Position numbers and translations under genes: made by a program. A model generated the notes under the pieces. The model was given only the letters and a program-made list of their open reading frames with translations. It did no database searches and was not told where the DNA came from. Below are positions 7,273 to 15,606 of a DNA stretch of 64,000 bases, in pieces (the stretch's first letter is position 1; every line of letters begins with the position of its first letter). Origin of the DNA: CANDOC01 sp965261725 (GTDB taxonomy: Bacteria; Pseudomonadota; Gammaproteobacteria; Pseudomonadales; Endozoicomonadaceae); assembly GCA_965261725.1 (NCBI GenBank), contig CBDHDU010000029.1:1-64000 (forward strand), written 5' to 3'.

Positions 7273-8817
7273 ATGAAGACTATCACCGTACCCGCCCAAA
7301 CCTTCGAAGGCCTTCAGCTGAAAGTGACTCAGCTTGAAGCAAAACTGGCGTGGTACGAAGAACAGTTCCGCCTTCAAAAGCATCAGCAATTCGGGGCTTC
7401 CAGCGAACGCTTTGAGGGGCAGGGTCAGCTGTTCAATGAAACCGAGGTGCTGGCTGATGAGGAACCCAACGAACCTGACGTTGAACAGGTGCCCGCCCAT
7501 GAACGCAGGAAACCGGTCAGAAAACCACTGTCGGAAGACCTGCCCCGTGAAATCATAGAAATCGACATTACTGACGAAGAAAAGCAGTGCGATGGCTGCG
7601 GTGGTGAACTCAGGGCGTTTGGTCATGAGACCAGCACCAAACTGGATATCGTGCCCGCACAGGTGAAGGTACTGGAGTTTCGTCGCCTGAAATACGCCTG
7701 TGCCTGTGAGTCCGGCGTGAAGACCGCCCCGGCACCCAAAATGCCGATTCCCAAAAGCATTTCAACACCCGGACTGCTGGCCTGGATCATTACTAGCAAA
7801 TACGGCGATGCACTACCACTGTACCGTCAGGAATTCATTCTCAAGCGCATGGGTGCCGAAATCACCCGTGCGACACTGGCTCAATGGATGATCCGGGTAG
7901 CGGATGTGCTGATGCCGCTTTATGAAGCCCTGTGCCAACACCTGGTCAGGCAGCCTTATGTGCAGGCAGACGAAACAACTTTGCAGGTGCTCAAAGAGCA
8001 AGACCGGCGCCCGCAGAGCAAGTCTTACATGTGGCTGTACCGAACCGGTGAGCAGCTCGGTTCTCCCGTTGTGCTGTACGATTACCAGACGGGGCGCGAC
8101 CATGCATGCCCGTTGGCATTTCTGGAAGGGTTCAAAGGCTTCTTGCAGTGTGACGGGCATTCGGCCTATAAAACCCTGAGCAGCAAGCGACCGGAAATAG
8201 AGTTGATAGGTTGTATGGCGCATGCCCGCCGAAAATTCAAAGAAGCTCTGGACGTCATTCCGAAAAAGAAAGGTGACAACAGCCAAAAAATCAGCCGCCC
8301 GGCTCAGGCGTTGAACATGATCCGGCAACTCTACGCCATCGAGCGCCGGATAAAGGATAAAACGACAGAAGAGCGATACCGGGTGCGCCAGTGTGAAAGC
8401 CGCCCCATCATGGACAAATTCCGACAATGGTTGGAAAAACAGAAACCACGCATCCTGCCCGAAAGTAAACTGGGCAAAGCCATCACCTATGCCCTGAACC
8501 AGTGGCCGTACCTGTCGCGCTACCTCGATAGCGGTTTGGTAGAGATTGATAACAATGCGGCAGAGCGTTCAATCAAACCCTTTGTCATAGGGCGAAAGAA
8601 CTGGACATTTGCTGACTCAGTGAAAGGCGCCAACGCGAGTGCGATGCTGTACAGTCTGGTTGAAACGGCAAAAGCCAACGGGCTTGAACCCTATGCCTGG
8701 TTCCGCTACGTGCTGACTCAGCTCCCCCAGCTCGAAAAGGGAGCCAGGGTAGAGCATCTGCTGCCCATAAACCTCACCCCGGATGACTTGAAAGCGGTGG
8801 TGAACACCGGATATTGA
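7273..8817 (+). CDS. tnpC: IS66 transposase TnpC
   Basis: 514 residues, a full-length IS66 transposase. It has an N-terminal leucine-zipper-like helix (LKVTQLEAKLAWYEEQFRL), a zinc-finger segment (CDGCGGELRAFG), and the DDE domain with Asp in YVQADETTLQVL, Asp in GFLQCDGHSAYKTL and Glu in NNAAERSIKPFVIGRKNW. The C-terminal IS66_C segment (WFRYVLTQLPQL) is present. No frameshift or missing catalytic residue was seen. Confidence 0.95.
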   Translation: MKTITVPAQTFEGLQLKVTQLEAKLAWYEEQFRLQKHQQFGASSERFEGQGQLFNETEVLADEEPNEPDVEQVPAHERRKPVRKPLSEDLPREIIEIDITDEEKQCDGCGGELRAFGHETSTKLDIVPAQVKVLEFRRLKYACACESGVKTAPAPKMPIPKSISTPGLLAWIITSKYGDALPLYRQEFILKRMGAEITRATLAQWMIRVADVLMPLYEALCQHLVRQPYVQADETTLQVLKEQDRRPQSKSYMWLYRTGEQLGSPVVLYDYQTGRDHACPLAFLEGFKGFLQCDGHSAYKTLSSKRPEIELIGCMAHARRKFKEALDVIPKKKGDNSQKISRPAQALNMIRQLYAIERRIKDKTTEERYRVRQCESRPIMDKFRQWLEKQKPRILPESKLGKAITYALNQWPYLSRYLDSGLVEIDNNAAERSIKPFVIGRKNWTFADSVKGANASAMLYSLVETAKANGLEPYAWFRYVLTQLPQLEKGARVEHLLPINLTPDDLKAVVNTGY

Positions 8818-9382
8818 AGAAGATAGTGAAAAAGCAGCATCGGCCTGCCCGTGCTCATTGTGACCATATCTTGCCCGGCACAAACGGCGGAGCCTGCGGA
8901 TTCAAACCGGGACGGACTGGATGCTGAGGGCATGGTGGTTGTGAGAGTGGCTGCCCGGTATCCTTCGACTGAATATCAAGGTGCTGTAGCCTATCCAGTG
9001 CCTTGTGTTCGAGTTCACGCCATGCTTCCTGTTTTCGTGCCTGCTGCCGTGAAGTCTGAAGTATATTGGCACGCGCCCAGAATATTGTAGCTTGCTGCCC
9101 ATCACCCATCATACGCAGAATATGTCCCTGCAAGCTCAGTGATTGCGGGGTTTCTTTTTCCTGGCGTGAACGTTTTACCAGCGCCATTGCTGCCTGTAAA
9201 TTCTTATTCGTATCCGGTACCGACCCTGTAATGATTTCCCTGCATGCCAGGGTAAACCGGGTTACTGCGATCACATGGAATAGCTGCCAGTTGTGACTTG
9301 TGGCAAAAGCCTCCAACAGGATTGTGGCGAGTTGATCCGCTTTCGAGACGTTATCTGTTTGGTGGTCCAGACACGCCAGCAA

Positions 9383-10618
9383 CCCCAGCTCAATCTGGAG
9401 ATGGCCGCAAAAGTCAGTCGGCGGCTGGTGCTTGCGTTGGTTCTCCTGTTGGCGCAGCTGCCGGAACAGCCCCTCGGCTTCGGTTAGCTTCTCAACATCG
9501 CCTGTTTCTTCAAGACACCGAGCCAACCCCAGCTCAATCTGGAGATGGCCGCAAAAGTCAGTCGGCGGCTGGTGCTTGCGTTGGTTCTCCTGTTGGCGCA
9601 GCTGCCGGAACAGCCCCTCGGCTTCGGTTAGCTTACCTGCTTCCTGTAAACACCGAGCCAACCCCAGCTCAATCTGGAGATGGCCGCAAAAGTCAGTCGG
9701 CGGCTGGTGCTTGCGTTGGTTCTCCTGTTGGCGCAGCTGCCGGAACAGCCCCTCGGCTTCGGTTAGCTTCTCAACATCGCCTGTTTCTTCAAGACACCGA
9801 GCCAACCCCAGCTCAATCTGGAGATGGCCGCAAAAGTCAGTCGGCGGCTGGTGCTTGCGTTGGTTCTCCTGTTGGCGCAGCTGCCGGAACAGCCCCTCGG
9901 CTTCGGTTAGCTTCTCAACATCGCCTGTTTCTTCAAGACACCGAGCCAACCCCAGCTCAATCTGGAGATGGCCGCAAAAGTCAGTCGGCGGCTGGTGCTT
10001 GCGTTGGTTCTCCTGTTGGCGCAGCTGCCGGAACAGCCCCTCGGCTTCGGTTAGCTTACCTGCTTCCTGTAAACACCGAGCCAACCCCAGCTCAATCTGG
10101 AGATGGCCGCAAAAGTCAGTCGGCGGCTGGTGCTTGCGTTGGTTCTCCTGTTGGCGCAGCTGCCGGAACAGCCCCTCGGCTTCGGTTAGCTTCTCAACAT
10201 CGCCGGTTAAATCCAGACAGGTTGCCAACCCCAGCTCAATCTGGAGATGGCCGCAAAAGTCAGTCGGCGGCTGGTGCTTGCGTTGGTTCTCCTGTTGGCG
10301 CAGCTGCCGGAACAGCCCCTCGGCTTCGGTTAGCTTACCTGCTTCCTGTAAACACCGAGCCAACCCCAGCTCAATCTGGAGATGGCCGCAAAAGTCAGTC
10401 GGCGGCTGGTGCTTGCGTTGGTTCTCCTGTTGGCGCAGCTGCCGGAACAGCCCCTCGGCTTCGGTTAGCTTCTCAACATCGCCTGTTTCTTCAAGACACC
10501 GAGCCAACCCCAGCTCAATCTGGAGATGGCCGCAAAAGTCAGTCGGCGGCTGGTGCTTGCGTTGGTTCTCCTGTTGGCGCAGCTGCCGGAACAGCCCCTC
10601 GGCTTCGGTTAGCTTACC
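9383..10618 (-). repeat. Nine tandem TPR-coding repeats (135 or 144 bp)
   Basis: Copies of the segment beginning CCCCAGCTCAATCTGG (plus strand) start at 9383, 9527, 9662, 9806, 9950, 10085, 10229, 10364 and 10508, so spacings are 135 or 144 bp. Roughly 105 bases of each unit are essentially identical, including third codon positions. Variation is confined to a short cassette at the TPR turn encoding either C-L-Q-E-A-G-K, C-L-E-E-T-G-D-V-E-K or C-L-D-L-T-G-D-V-E-K. Such identity points to recent amplification or continual gene conversion. Confidence 0.92.
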
Positions 10619-10642
10619 CCCTCGGCTTCGGTTAGCTTACCC
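10599..10642 (-). repeat. 23-bp tandem duplication causing a frameshift
   Basis: A unit starting TCGGCTTCGGTTAGCTTAC occurs at 10599-10621 and again at 10622-10642. The second copy differs only at its last bases (CCA versus CCCCC). It moves the TPR gene's signal-peptide part out of frame with its repeats, because 23 is not a multiple of 3. Confidence 0.85.
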
Positions 10643-10905
10643 ATTCCCTGTTTAGTTCTGGCGATTCCTATTTTTAAATAAATGTTCTCAGGAGCTTGTC
10701 GGGATAAACTGGAAAATAAACTCAATGCTTGGGGATAGTTTTTCTTTTTTAAGAAATCCCAGGCTGCCTCTTCTCTTTCTCCTGCTGAAATACAAAAAGT
10801 AATCAAAAAGGCAATGACAGCTTTTATTAATCTGTTCATCAGCTATATGAGATAACAATGAATAATTTGTCTGTATGAAGAGTGGTGTAGTGTTTGAAAT
10901 TATAG

Positions 10906-11730
10906 ATGTGGTATCAGTGTCGTTTGAGGCATGTTGCAAACAATAATCAGAGTTGTGCTGTTATTGGTAGATGGCTTTCGTCGTGCGCTCACGTTTATAC
11001 CGGCGGTACTGCCTGCCCCCGGCATATTATGGACAAGCTGCTGAATACTTATGGTGTCGATACAGTTCATCTCTGGGGGATGACTGAGCTCAGCCCTCTC
11101 GGCACCATGACTCATACCACCCGGCGTACCGACCTCTCGCCAGAAGCCCAGATGGATCTGCGCAGTAAACAGGGTCAGACTACCTTCGGGGTGGAAATGA
11201 AACTCCGTAATGATGCAGGAGAAGCTGTACCCTGCGATGGTGAGCAGCCGGGTAAACTATTTGTCAGAGGTTATGCTGTCTGCAAAGGATATTTCCGGGG
11301 AGATGAGACTAATCATATCACCCACGACAATGATGGCTGGCTGGATACCGGTGATATTGCCACGATTGACCCGGATAGTTATCTGCAGATTACCGACCGC
11401 GCCAAGGACGTGATTAAATCCGGCGGTGAATGGATCAGTTCGATCGCACTGGAAAATCTGGCAATGGCACACCCGGATGTTGCTGAAGCTGCTGCCATTG
11501 CCATGCCTGATGAAAAATGGGGTGAGCGTCCACTGCTGGTTGCTGTCAAAAAGCCCTCCGGGCAGACCGTAAATGCTGAAACATTGCTGCAATGGTACGA
11601 AGGCAAAGTCGTTAACTGGTGGCGACCGGATCGCGTTGTCTTTGTTGATGAACTACCACACACCGCCACCGGTAAGGTACGCAAATCGTTGTTACGCACC
11701 CGGCTGAATGAGTTGCTGACTGGAGCATGA
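10906..11730 (+). pseudogene. Acyl-CoA synthetase (AMP-binding), C-terminal half only
   Basis: From about 10985 onward the frame matches the C-terminal half of long/medium-chain acyl-CoA synthetases. Visible are TGGTACPRHIMDKL, the A5 box LWGMTELSP, the A7 box WLDTGDIATID, the hinge DRAKDVIKSGGEWIS, and the C-terminal lysine motif TATGKVRKSLL. These enzymes are normally about 540 residues. The P-loop-like A3 motif (TSGTTG) and the whole N-terminal domain are absent, and the first 26 codons do not look like the family. It is a 5'-truncated remnant next to the IS66/TPR rearrangement and cannot be catalytically complete. Confidence 0.85.
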
Positions 11731-11747
11731 TTCTCCGAACGTACTTA

Positions 11748-12557
11748 TCAAGGTCGCTCACCCGACATCAGTCGCTCGTTAATATCAGCCACCACCTGCG
11801 GTAGCCCTGTGACGGTATCAGTCACATAATGTGTACCTGATTCACGCAGAGTGTTTTCAGCGCGTGTCCGCCTTGCCCTGGCCTCCTGCTCGGACATTGC
11901 CCGGTATTCTTCTTCTGTCGCTCCGAACTCATTCCCTGAAACCGATAGTGCTACCGTCCACATACCCGCGTTCAAGCCTTCTTCAATACCAGCAACTGAG
12001 TCATCCACCTTGATACAGCAGGCAACATCTTCAATACCCAGCTCAATGACATTCTGCAATGCCATCCACGGGCCCGGACGGGAACCGGCAGCCAGGTCAT
12101 CACTGGCAACCACACAGTCGGGCTGATAACCGTATTCTGCTGCGGCAGGAATCAGGGCATCCATCACAGCTCTTGGATAGCCCGAGCAGGAGCCAATTTT
12201 GATCTGCTGCTCGCGCAGGTCACTGATGACATCAAGTGCGCCGGTAACAGGCTTGGCGAAATGCACGACATGCTCAATCTGCAATGGCATAAAAGTGTTG
12301 TAGATCAGATCAACTTCTTCTGAGGTTGCATGATGACCAAACTGTTTAATCCAGCGCTCTGCAATATCCGGCATTTGCAGCAGAGTATTGATATGATCCC
12401 GCTTCCCCAGCCCCATCGGACCTCTGGCCTCTTGCAGGGTAATATCAAAATCAAAGGCCTTTTTGAATGCTTCAACAAAAATCTGCGTCGGGGCAAAAGA
12501 ACCAAAATCAACGATGGTTCCGGCCCAGTCAAAGATGACAGCTTTAACCTGTTTCAT
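11748..12557 (-). CDS. phnX: Phosphonoacetaldehyde hydrolase (phosphonatase)
   Basis: 269 residues, HAD superfamily. It hydrolyses phosphonoacetaldehyde to acetaldehyde and phosphate, the second step of 2-aminoethylphosphonate use. The nucleophile Asp10 lies in FDWAGTIVD, the family-specific Schiff-base lysine in MGLGKRDHI (Lys52), HAD motif II in GSCSGYPR, and motif III/IV in CCIKVDDSVAGIEEG. The ATG at 12557 is chosen because it starts right at the conserved MKQVKAVIFDWAGT. A GTG 24 bases upstream is possible. No phnW aminotransferase is beside it, so the pathway partner must be elsewhere. The gene converges on the acyl-CoA synthetase remnant. Confidence 0.95.
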   Translation of the reverse strand: MKQVKAVIFDWAGTIVDFGSFAPTQIFVEAFKKAFDFDITLQEARGPMGLGKRDHINTLLQMPDIAERWIKQFGHHATSEEVDLIYNTFMPLQIEHVVHFAKPVTGALDVISDLREQQIKIGSCSGYPRAVMDALIPAAAEYGYQPDCVVASDDLAAGSRPGPWMALQNVIELGIEDVACCIKVDDSVAGIEEGLNAGMWTVALSVSGNEFGATEEEYRAMSEQEARARRTRAENTLRESGTHYVTDTVTGLPQVVADINERLMSGERP

Positions 12558-12866
12558 GATTACTTTGTTCCATTCCTGCACGCACGATGCCTGGCTGGAA
12601 TATAGCAGCAGAATAACTTGTCAGATTTATTATTGGCTTTCAGGTCAACAACAGCTGCCACGCTGTCGCGGGATAACAGATTGTAATGGATAACCCCTTA
12701 CCAACTTTTGATACTGAATTTTTCGCTTTCCCGGTGTATTATCAGCCCAATTTTATCTCCCTGACCTGATACCGAACACAGGACTGTAACAGCAGCACAT
12801 ATCGCTGTATGTCTGCTATTCATATAAACCTGCATTAAATAATGTCGGTATCTTATTGATTTATAT

Positions 12867-13853
12867 ATGACTAAAGAAAGAACACTGGATCGCCGCCTCT
12901 GCGTGGCACCGATGATGGACTGGACCGACCGTCACTGCCGCTATTTTCTGCGGCAGCTGAGTCGCCATACCCTGCTGTATACCGAAATGGTCACCACCGG
13001 CGCCATTCTACACGGTGACCGGGCGCGTTTTCTGGCATATCACCCGGGTGAGAAGCCTGTTGCTATTCAGCTGGGTGGCAGTAATCCAAAAGACTTGGCA
13101 GCCTGTGCCAAGTTTGCCGAAGCGCATGACTATGATGAAGTGAACCTGAACGTCGGCTGCCCCAGCGACCGGGTGCAGGAAGGCCGTATCGGTGCCTGCC
13201 TGATGGCGGAACCGCAAACCGTGGCTGACTGTATGAAAGCCATGCAGGATACCGTCGATATTCCGGTGACCATCAAACATCGGATTGGTATTAATGGCCG
13301 CGATTCCTGGCAGGAACTATGCGATTTTATTGGTACCGTGGCAGAAACCGGCTGTGAGACCTTTATTGTCCATGCCCGCATTGCCATTCTTGAAGGCCTG
13401 AACCCGAAGGAAAACCGGGAAATTCCGCCACTGAAATATGATGTAGTCTATAAATTGAAAGAAACCTTTCCGGATCTGGAAATTATTATTAACGGCGGTA
13501 TTCAGACGCTGGCAGATACTCAGGAACATCTTAAGCATATTGACGGGGTCATGATCGGCCGGGAAGCCTACAATAACCCTTATATTCTTGCAGCCGCTGA
13601 CCAGCAGATTTTTAACCGCGACGTCGACGTTACGAACCGGTATGATGCACTGGAAGCCATGTATCCGTATATCGAACAGGAGATGGCACAGGGTGTCCGT
13701 CTGAATCACGTAACCCGACATATGCTGGGTCTGTTCCAGGGTCTGCCGGGTGCCCGTCGCTTTCGCCGCCACTTGAGTGAAAATGCACACCGCCCGGAGG
13801 CCAGTGTTGAAACACTGAAGCAGGCTGCGGCACTGGTTAGTCGCGACCACTGA
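12867..13853 (+). CDS. dusA: tRNA-dihydrouridine(20/20a) synthase DusA
   Basis: 328 residues, the usual DusA length. It is a flavoenzyme that reduces uridine 20/20a in the tRNA D-loop with NADPH. FMN-barrel hallmarks are VAPMMDWTDRHCRYF at the start, the catalytic cysteine Cys98 in NLNVGCPSDRVQEG, KHRIGI, the DusA-specific loop GLNPKENREIPPL, and NGGIQT and IGREAYNNP for phosphate binding. One oddity is that the usual R-K-A-W-L before GL(S/N)PKENR reads R-I-A-I-L here. The 285 bases upstream, shared with divergent phnX, hold no gene I can support. Confidence 0.96.
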   Translation: MTKERTLDRRLCVAPMMDWTDRHCRYFLRQLSRHTLLYTEMVTTGAILHGDRARFLAYHPGEKPVAIQLGGSNPKDLAACAKFAEAHDYDEVNLNVGCPSDRVQEGRIGACLMAEPQTVADCMKAMQDTVDIPVTIKHRIGINGRDSWQELCDFIGTVAETGCETFIVHARIAILEGLNPKENREIPPLKYDVVYKLKETFPDLEIIINGGIQTLADTQEHLKHIDGVMIGREAYNNPYILAAADQQIFNRDVDVTNRYDALEAMYPYIEQEMAQGVRLNHVTRHMLGLFQGLPGARRFRRHLSENAHRPEASVETLKQAAALVSRDH

Positions 13854-13937
13854 GCCACCTGAAGTAACCCCATCCTGTGAATGCCCGGATACGGCAATAA
13901 ACCGGGCAGCATGGTATTGAATGTATAGGGAATAGCA

Positions 13938-14888
13938 ATGACAAGTCAGTTAGAACAACTGCGCAAAATGACCACCGTGGTGGCCGATACCGGTGATATC
14001 GAAGCCATCAAAACCTGGAAACCGGTGGATGCCACCACTAACCCCTCCCTGCTGCTGAAAGCCGCCAGCCTGCCGGTTTATCGTGAGCTGGTTGAACAGG
14101 CCGTTGCTGCAGGTCACAAAGCTGAAGGTTCCAGCAGTGAACAGCTGGGTCTGGCTGTCGATACGCTGGCCGTTGGTATTGGTCAGGAAATTCTGAAAGT
14201 TATCCCGGGCCGTATTTCTACTGAAGTAGACGCTCGCCTGTCTTTCAATCGCGAAGCAACTATTGAGCGTGCTCACCGTCTGATCCGCTTGTATGAGGAA
14301 GCCGGTATCAGCAAAGACCGCGTACTGATCAAGATTGCTTCTACCTGGGAAGGTATTCAGGCTGCGCGCCAGCTGGAACAGGAAGGCATTCAGTGTAACC
14401 TGACCCTGATGTTTGGTTTCTCTCAGGCAGCAGCCTGTGCGGATGCCGGTGTATTCCTGATTTCGCCGTTTGTGGGCCGAATCATGGACTGGTACAAGGC
14501 CAAAGAAGGTCGTGACTTTGCTCCGGCTGAAGATCCGGGCGTACTGTCTGTATCCCGTATCTTCAACTACTACAAGCACCACGGCTACAAAACCGTCGTC
14601 ATGGGTGCCAGCTTCCGTAACACCGGTGAAATCACTGAACTGGCTGGTTGTGATCGTCTGACAATTGGCCCAGCTCTGTTGGATCAGCTGGCTGCCAGCA
14701 ATGAGCCGGTAGAACAGAAACTGTTTGCTGATAATCCGCAGTCTGATGAAGCACTGAATGTGCCAGATGAAAAAGCTTTCCGTTGGGGGCTGAATGAAGA
14801 TGCGATGGCGACTGAAAAGCTGTCTGACGGCATCCGCCTGTTTGCCCGCGATCAGGAAAAGCTGGAAGTGTTCCTGAGTAAGATCTGA
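13938..14888 (+). CDS. tal: Transaldolase
   Basis: 316 residues, typical of the TalB type. It exchanges dihydroxyacetone units between sedoheptulose 7-phosphate and glyceraldehyde 3-phosphate in the non-oxidative pentose phosphate pathway, in the cytoplasm. The Schiff-base lysine is Lys132 in RVLIKIASTWEGI. Other signatures are DATTNPSLLLKA near residue 31 and NLTLMFGFSQAAACADAG in the barrel. It follows dusA by 84 bases in the same direction. The stop is followed by a repeat-rich hairpin region. Confidence 0.97.
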   Translation: MTSQLEQLRKMTTVVADTGDIEAIKTWKPVDATTNPSLLLKAASLPVYRELVEQAVAAGHKAEGSSSEQLGLAVDTLAVGIGQEILKVIPGRISTEVDARLSFNREATIERAHRLIRLYEEAGISKDRVLIKIASTWEGIQAARQLEQEGIQCNLTLMFGFSQAAACADAGVFLISPFVGRIMDWYKAKEGRDFAPAEDPGVLSVSRIFNYYKHHGYKTVVMGASFRNTGEITELAGCDRLTIGPALLDQLAASNEPVEQKLFADNPQSDEALNVPDEKAFRWGLNEDAMATEKLSDGIRLFARDQEKLEVFLSKI

Positions 14889-14895
14889 GTTGGCT

Positions 14896-14960
14896 TCTAG
14901 CTGCTAGCTGCCAGCGACCGGTCACTTCTTATAAGGCTGGTAGCTGGTAGCTGGTAGCTA
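14896..14960. repeat. AGCT-rich direct and inverted repeats
   Basis: The stretch has CTAGCTGCTAGCTGCCAGC on the left and GGCTGGTAGCTGGTAGCTGG on the right, a run of TAGCTGG units. The two arms are partly complementary (GCTGCCAGC / GGCTGGTAGC) and could fold into a long imperfect hairpin between the convergent tal and STAS genes. It may act as a bidirectional transcription end or be a dispersed intergenic repeat. There is no clear T-run. Confidence 0.5.
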
Positions 14961-14967
14961 AAAACAA

Positions 14968-15522
14968 TCAACCATGCTTACGTTTGATCGGCGTTTCAGG
15001 CAAAGAGTCGGATTCATCTTTATCCGCTTTTTCAGCAGGCTCAGAGTCTTCCAGCGAACGCACCAGATCACCGAAAATTTCCCGGTTACTGTCACTCAGA
15101 TTCATCAGTACCCGGTGGGCATCAAGCACCTTTGTCCGCGCTGACTGCTCACAACACTCCTTGTAAGGCAGATCGGCATAATCATAGGGGCAGGCTGACG
15201 CTTCACGTTCGATACGGAATACCTGATCAAACCCCATACTTTCCAGTACCCGGGTAATATCATCATTCGTTGAGATTATCGTCGGCACCAACTGATAACG
15301 CTGCTTGGCCTGTCGTGACAGCTTGGCCAGCAAACCCAGTGATGTACTGTCGATCCCTTCCGTTTCTGTCAGGTCAATTACAACATCTGCAATCGAGGGT
15401 CTGTCGAACATTTCTTCAAGAAATTCATCTAATGTCGTGCACAGCGTCAGGCGTACATCACCCATAAACTTCAGAATAAAAGTACCTTCGCCTTCAGCAA
15501 AGCGAATTTTTCCTGCTGTCAT
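14968..15522 (-). CDS. STAS-domain anti-sigma-factor antagonist (HsbA-like)
   Basis: 184 residues. The first 105 form a STAS domain: strand GTFILKFMGDVRLTLCTTLDEFL, then DVVIDLTETEGIDSTSLGLLAKLSRQAK, where the D-S-T-S segment holds the serine that is phosphorylated in antagonists of this class. The C-terminal 75 residues are polar and helical with several cysteines (CPYDYADLPYKECCEQ). The neighbouring upstream gene encodes a response regulator with a PP2C phosphatase. Together they match the HsbR-HsbA partner-switch arrangement of Pseudomonas, which links phosphorylation of the STAS protein to an anti-sigma factor (FlgM) and biofilm control. That function is known for the homologues and only inferred here. 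Confidence 0.85.
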   Translation of the reverse strand: MTAGKIRFAEGEGTFILKFMGDVRLTLCTTLDEFLEEMFDRPSIADVVIDLTETEGIDSTSLGLLAKLSRQAKQRYQLVPTIISTNDDITRVLESMGFDQVFRIEREASACPYDYADLPYKECCEQSARTKVLDAHRVLMNLSDSNREIFGDLVRSLEDSEPAEKADKDESDSLPETPIKRKHG

Positions 15523-15606
15523 CTGTCTTTCCAGGTTACATCTTCAGCATTATGTGATTCAGCAGCATGCTCGCCGCCGCCGTATGTCCTGCTTTCTGTA
15601 TTCCTG

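Larger units (their letters stand above)
6444..8858 (+). mobile_element. IS66-family insertion sequence
   Basis: The left end begins with the family-typical GTAAGCG at 6444 and contains tnpA, tnpB and tnpC in order. The right end is placed at about 8858, where the reverse complement (ATGAGCACGGGCAGG) is a weak match to the left terminus. No 8-bp target duplication was found: the left flank GCAGCTAC does not recur on the right. One flank is an ISAs1 remnant and the other a TPR gene, so the site has been rearranged after insertion. The right boundary is uncertain by some bases. Confidence 0.8.
8855..10839 (-). pseudogene. Exported TPR protein with near-identical repeats, split by a 23-bp duplication
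   Basis: The start at 10839 gives a signal peptide (MNRLIKAVIAFLITFCISA, then GEREEAAW) and one helical repeat (AWDFLKKKNYPQALSLFSSL). After KLTEAEG a 23-bp tandem duplication shifts the frame to a stop at 10609. Removing one 23-bp copy restores a single 653-residue ORF. The body then holds nine TPR-like units of 45 or 48 residues (core LTEAEGLFRQLRQQ...LGLARCL) and a more diverged C-terminal part (about 150 residues) with further helices. The last codons, Q and the stop TGA at 8855-8857, appear to come from the IS66 terminus, so the natural 3' end is probably lost. TPR solenoids bind proteins, and the signal peptide points to the periplasm or outside. Partners are unknown. Confidence 0.7.

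Noticed and set aside
9298..10655. Two long plus-strand frames of 407 and 445 codons across the TPR repeats
   Set aside because: They are antisense shadows of the repeat array; their repetitive translation follows from the minus-strand TPR gene, which has the signal peptide and TPR pattern.
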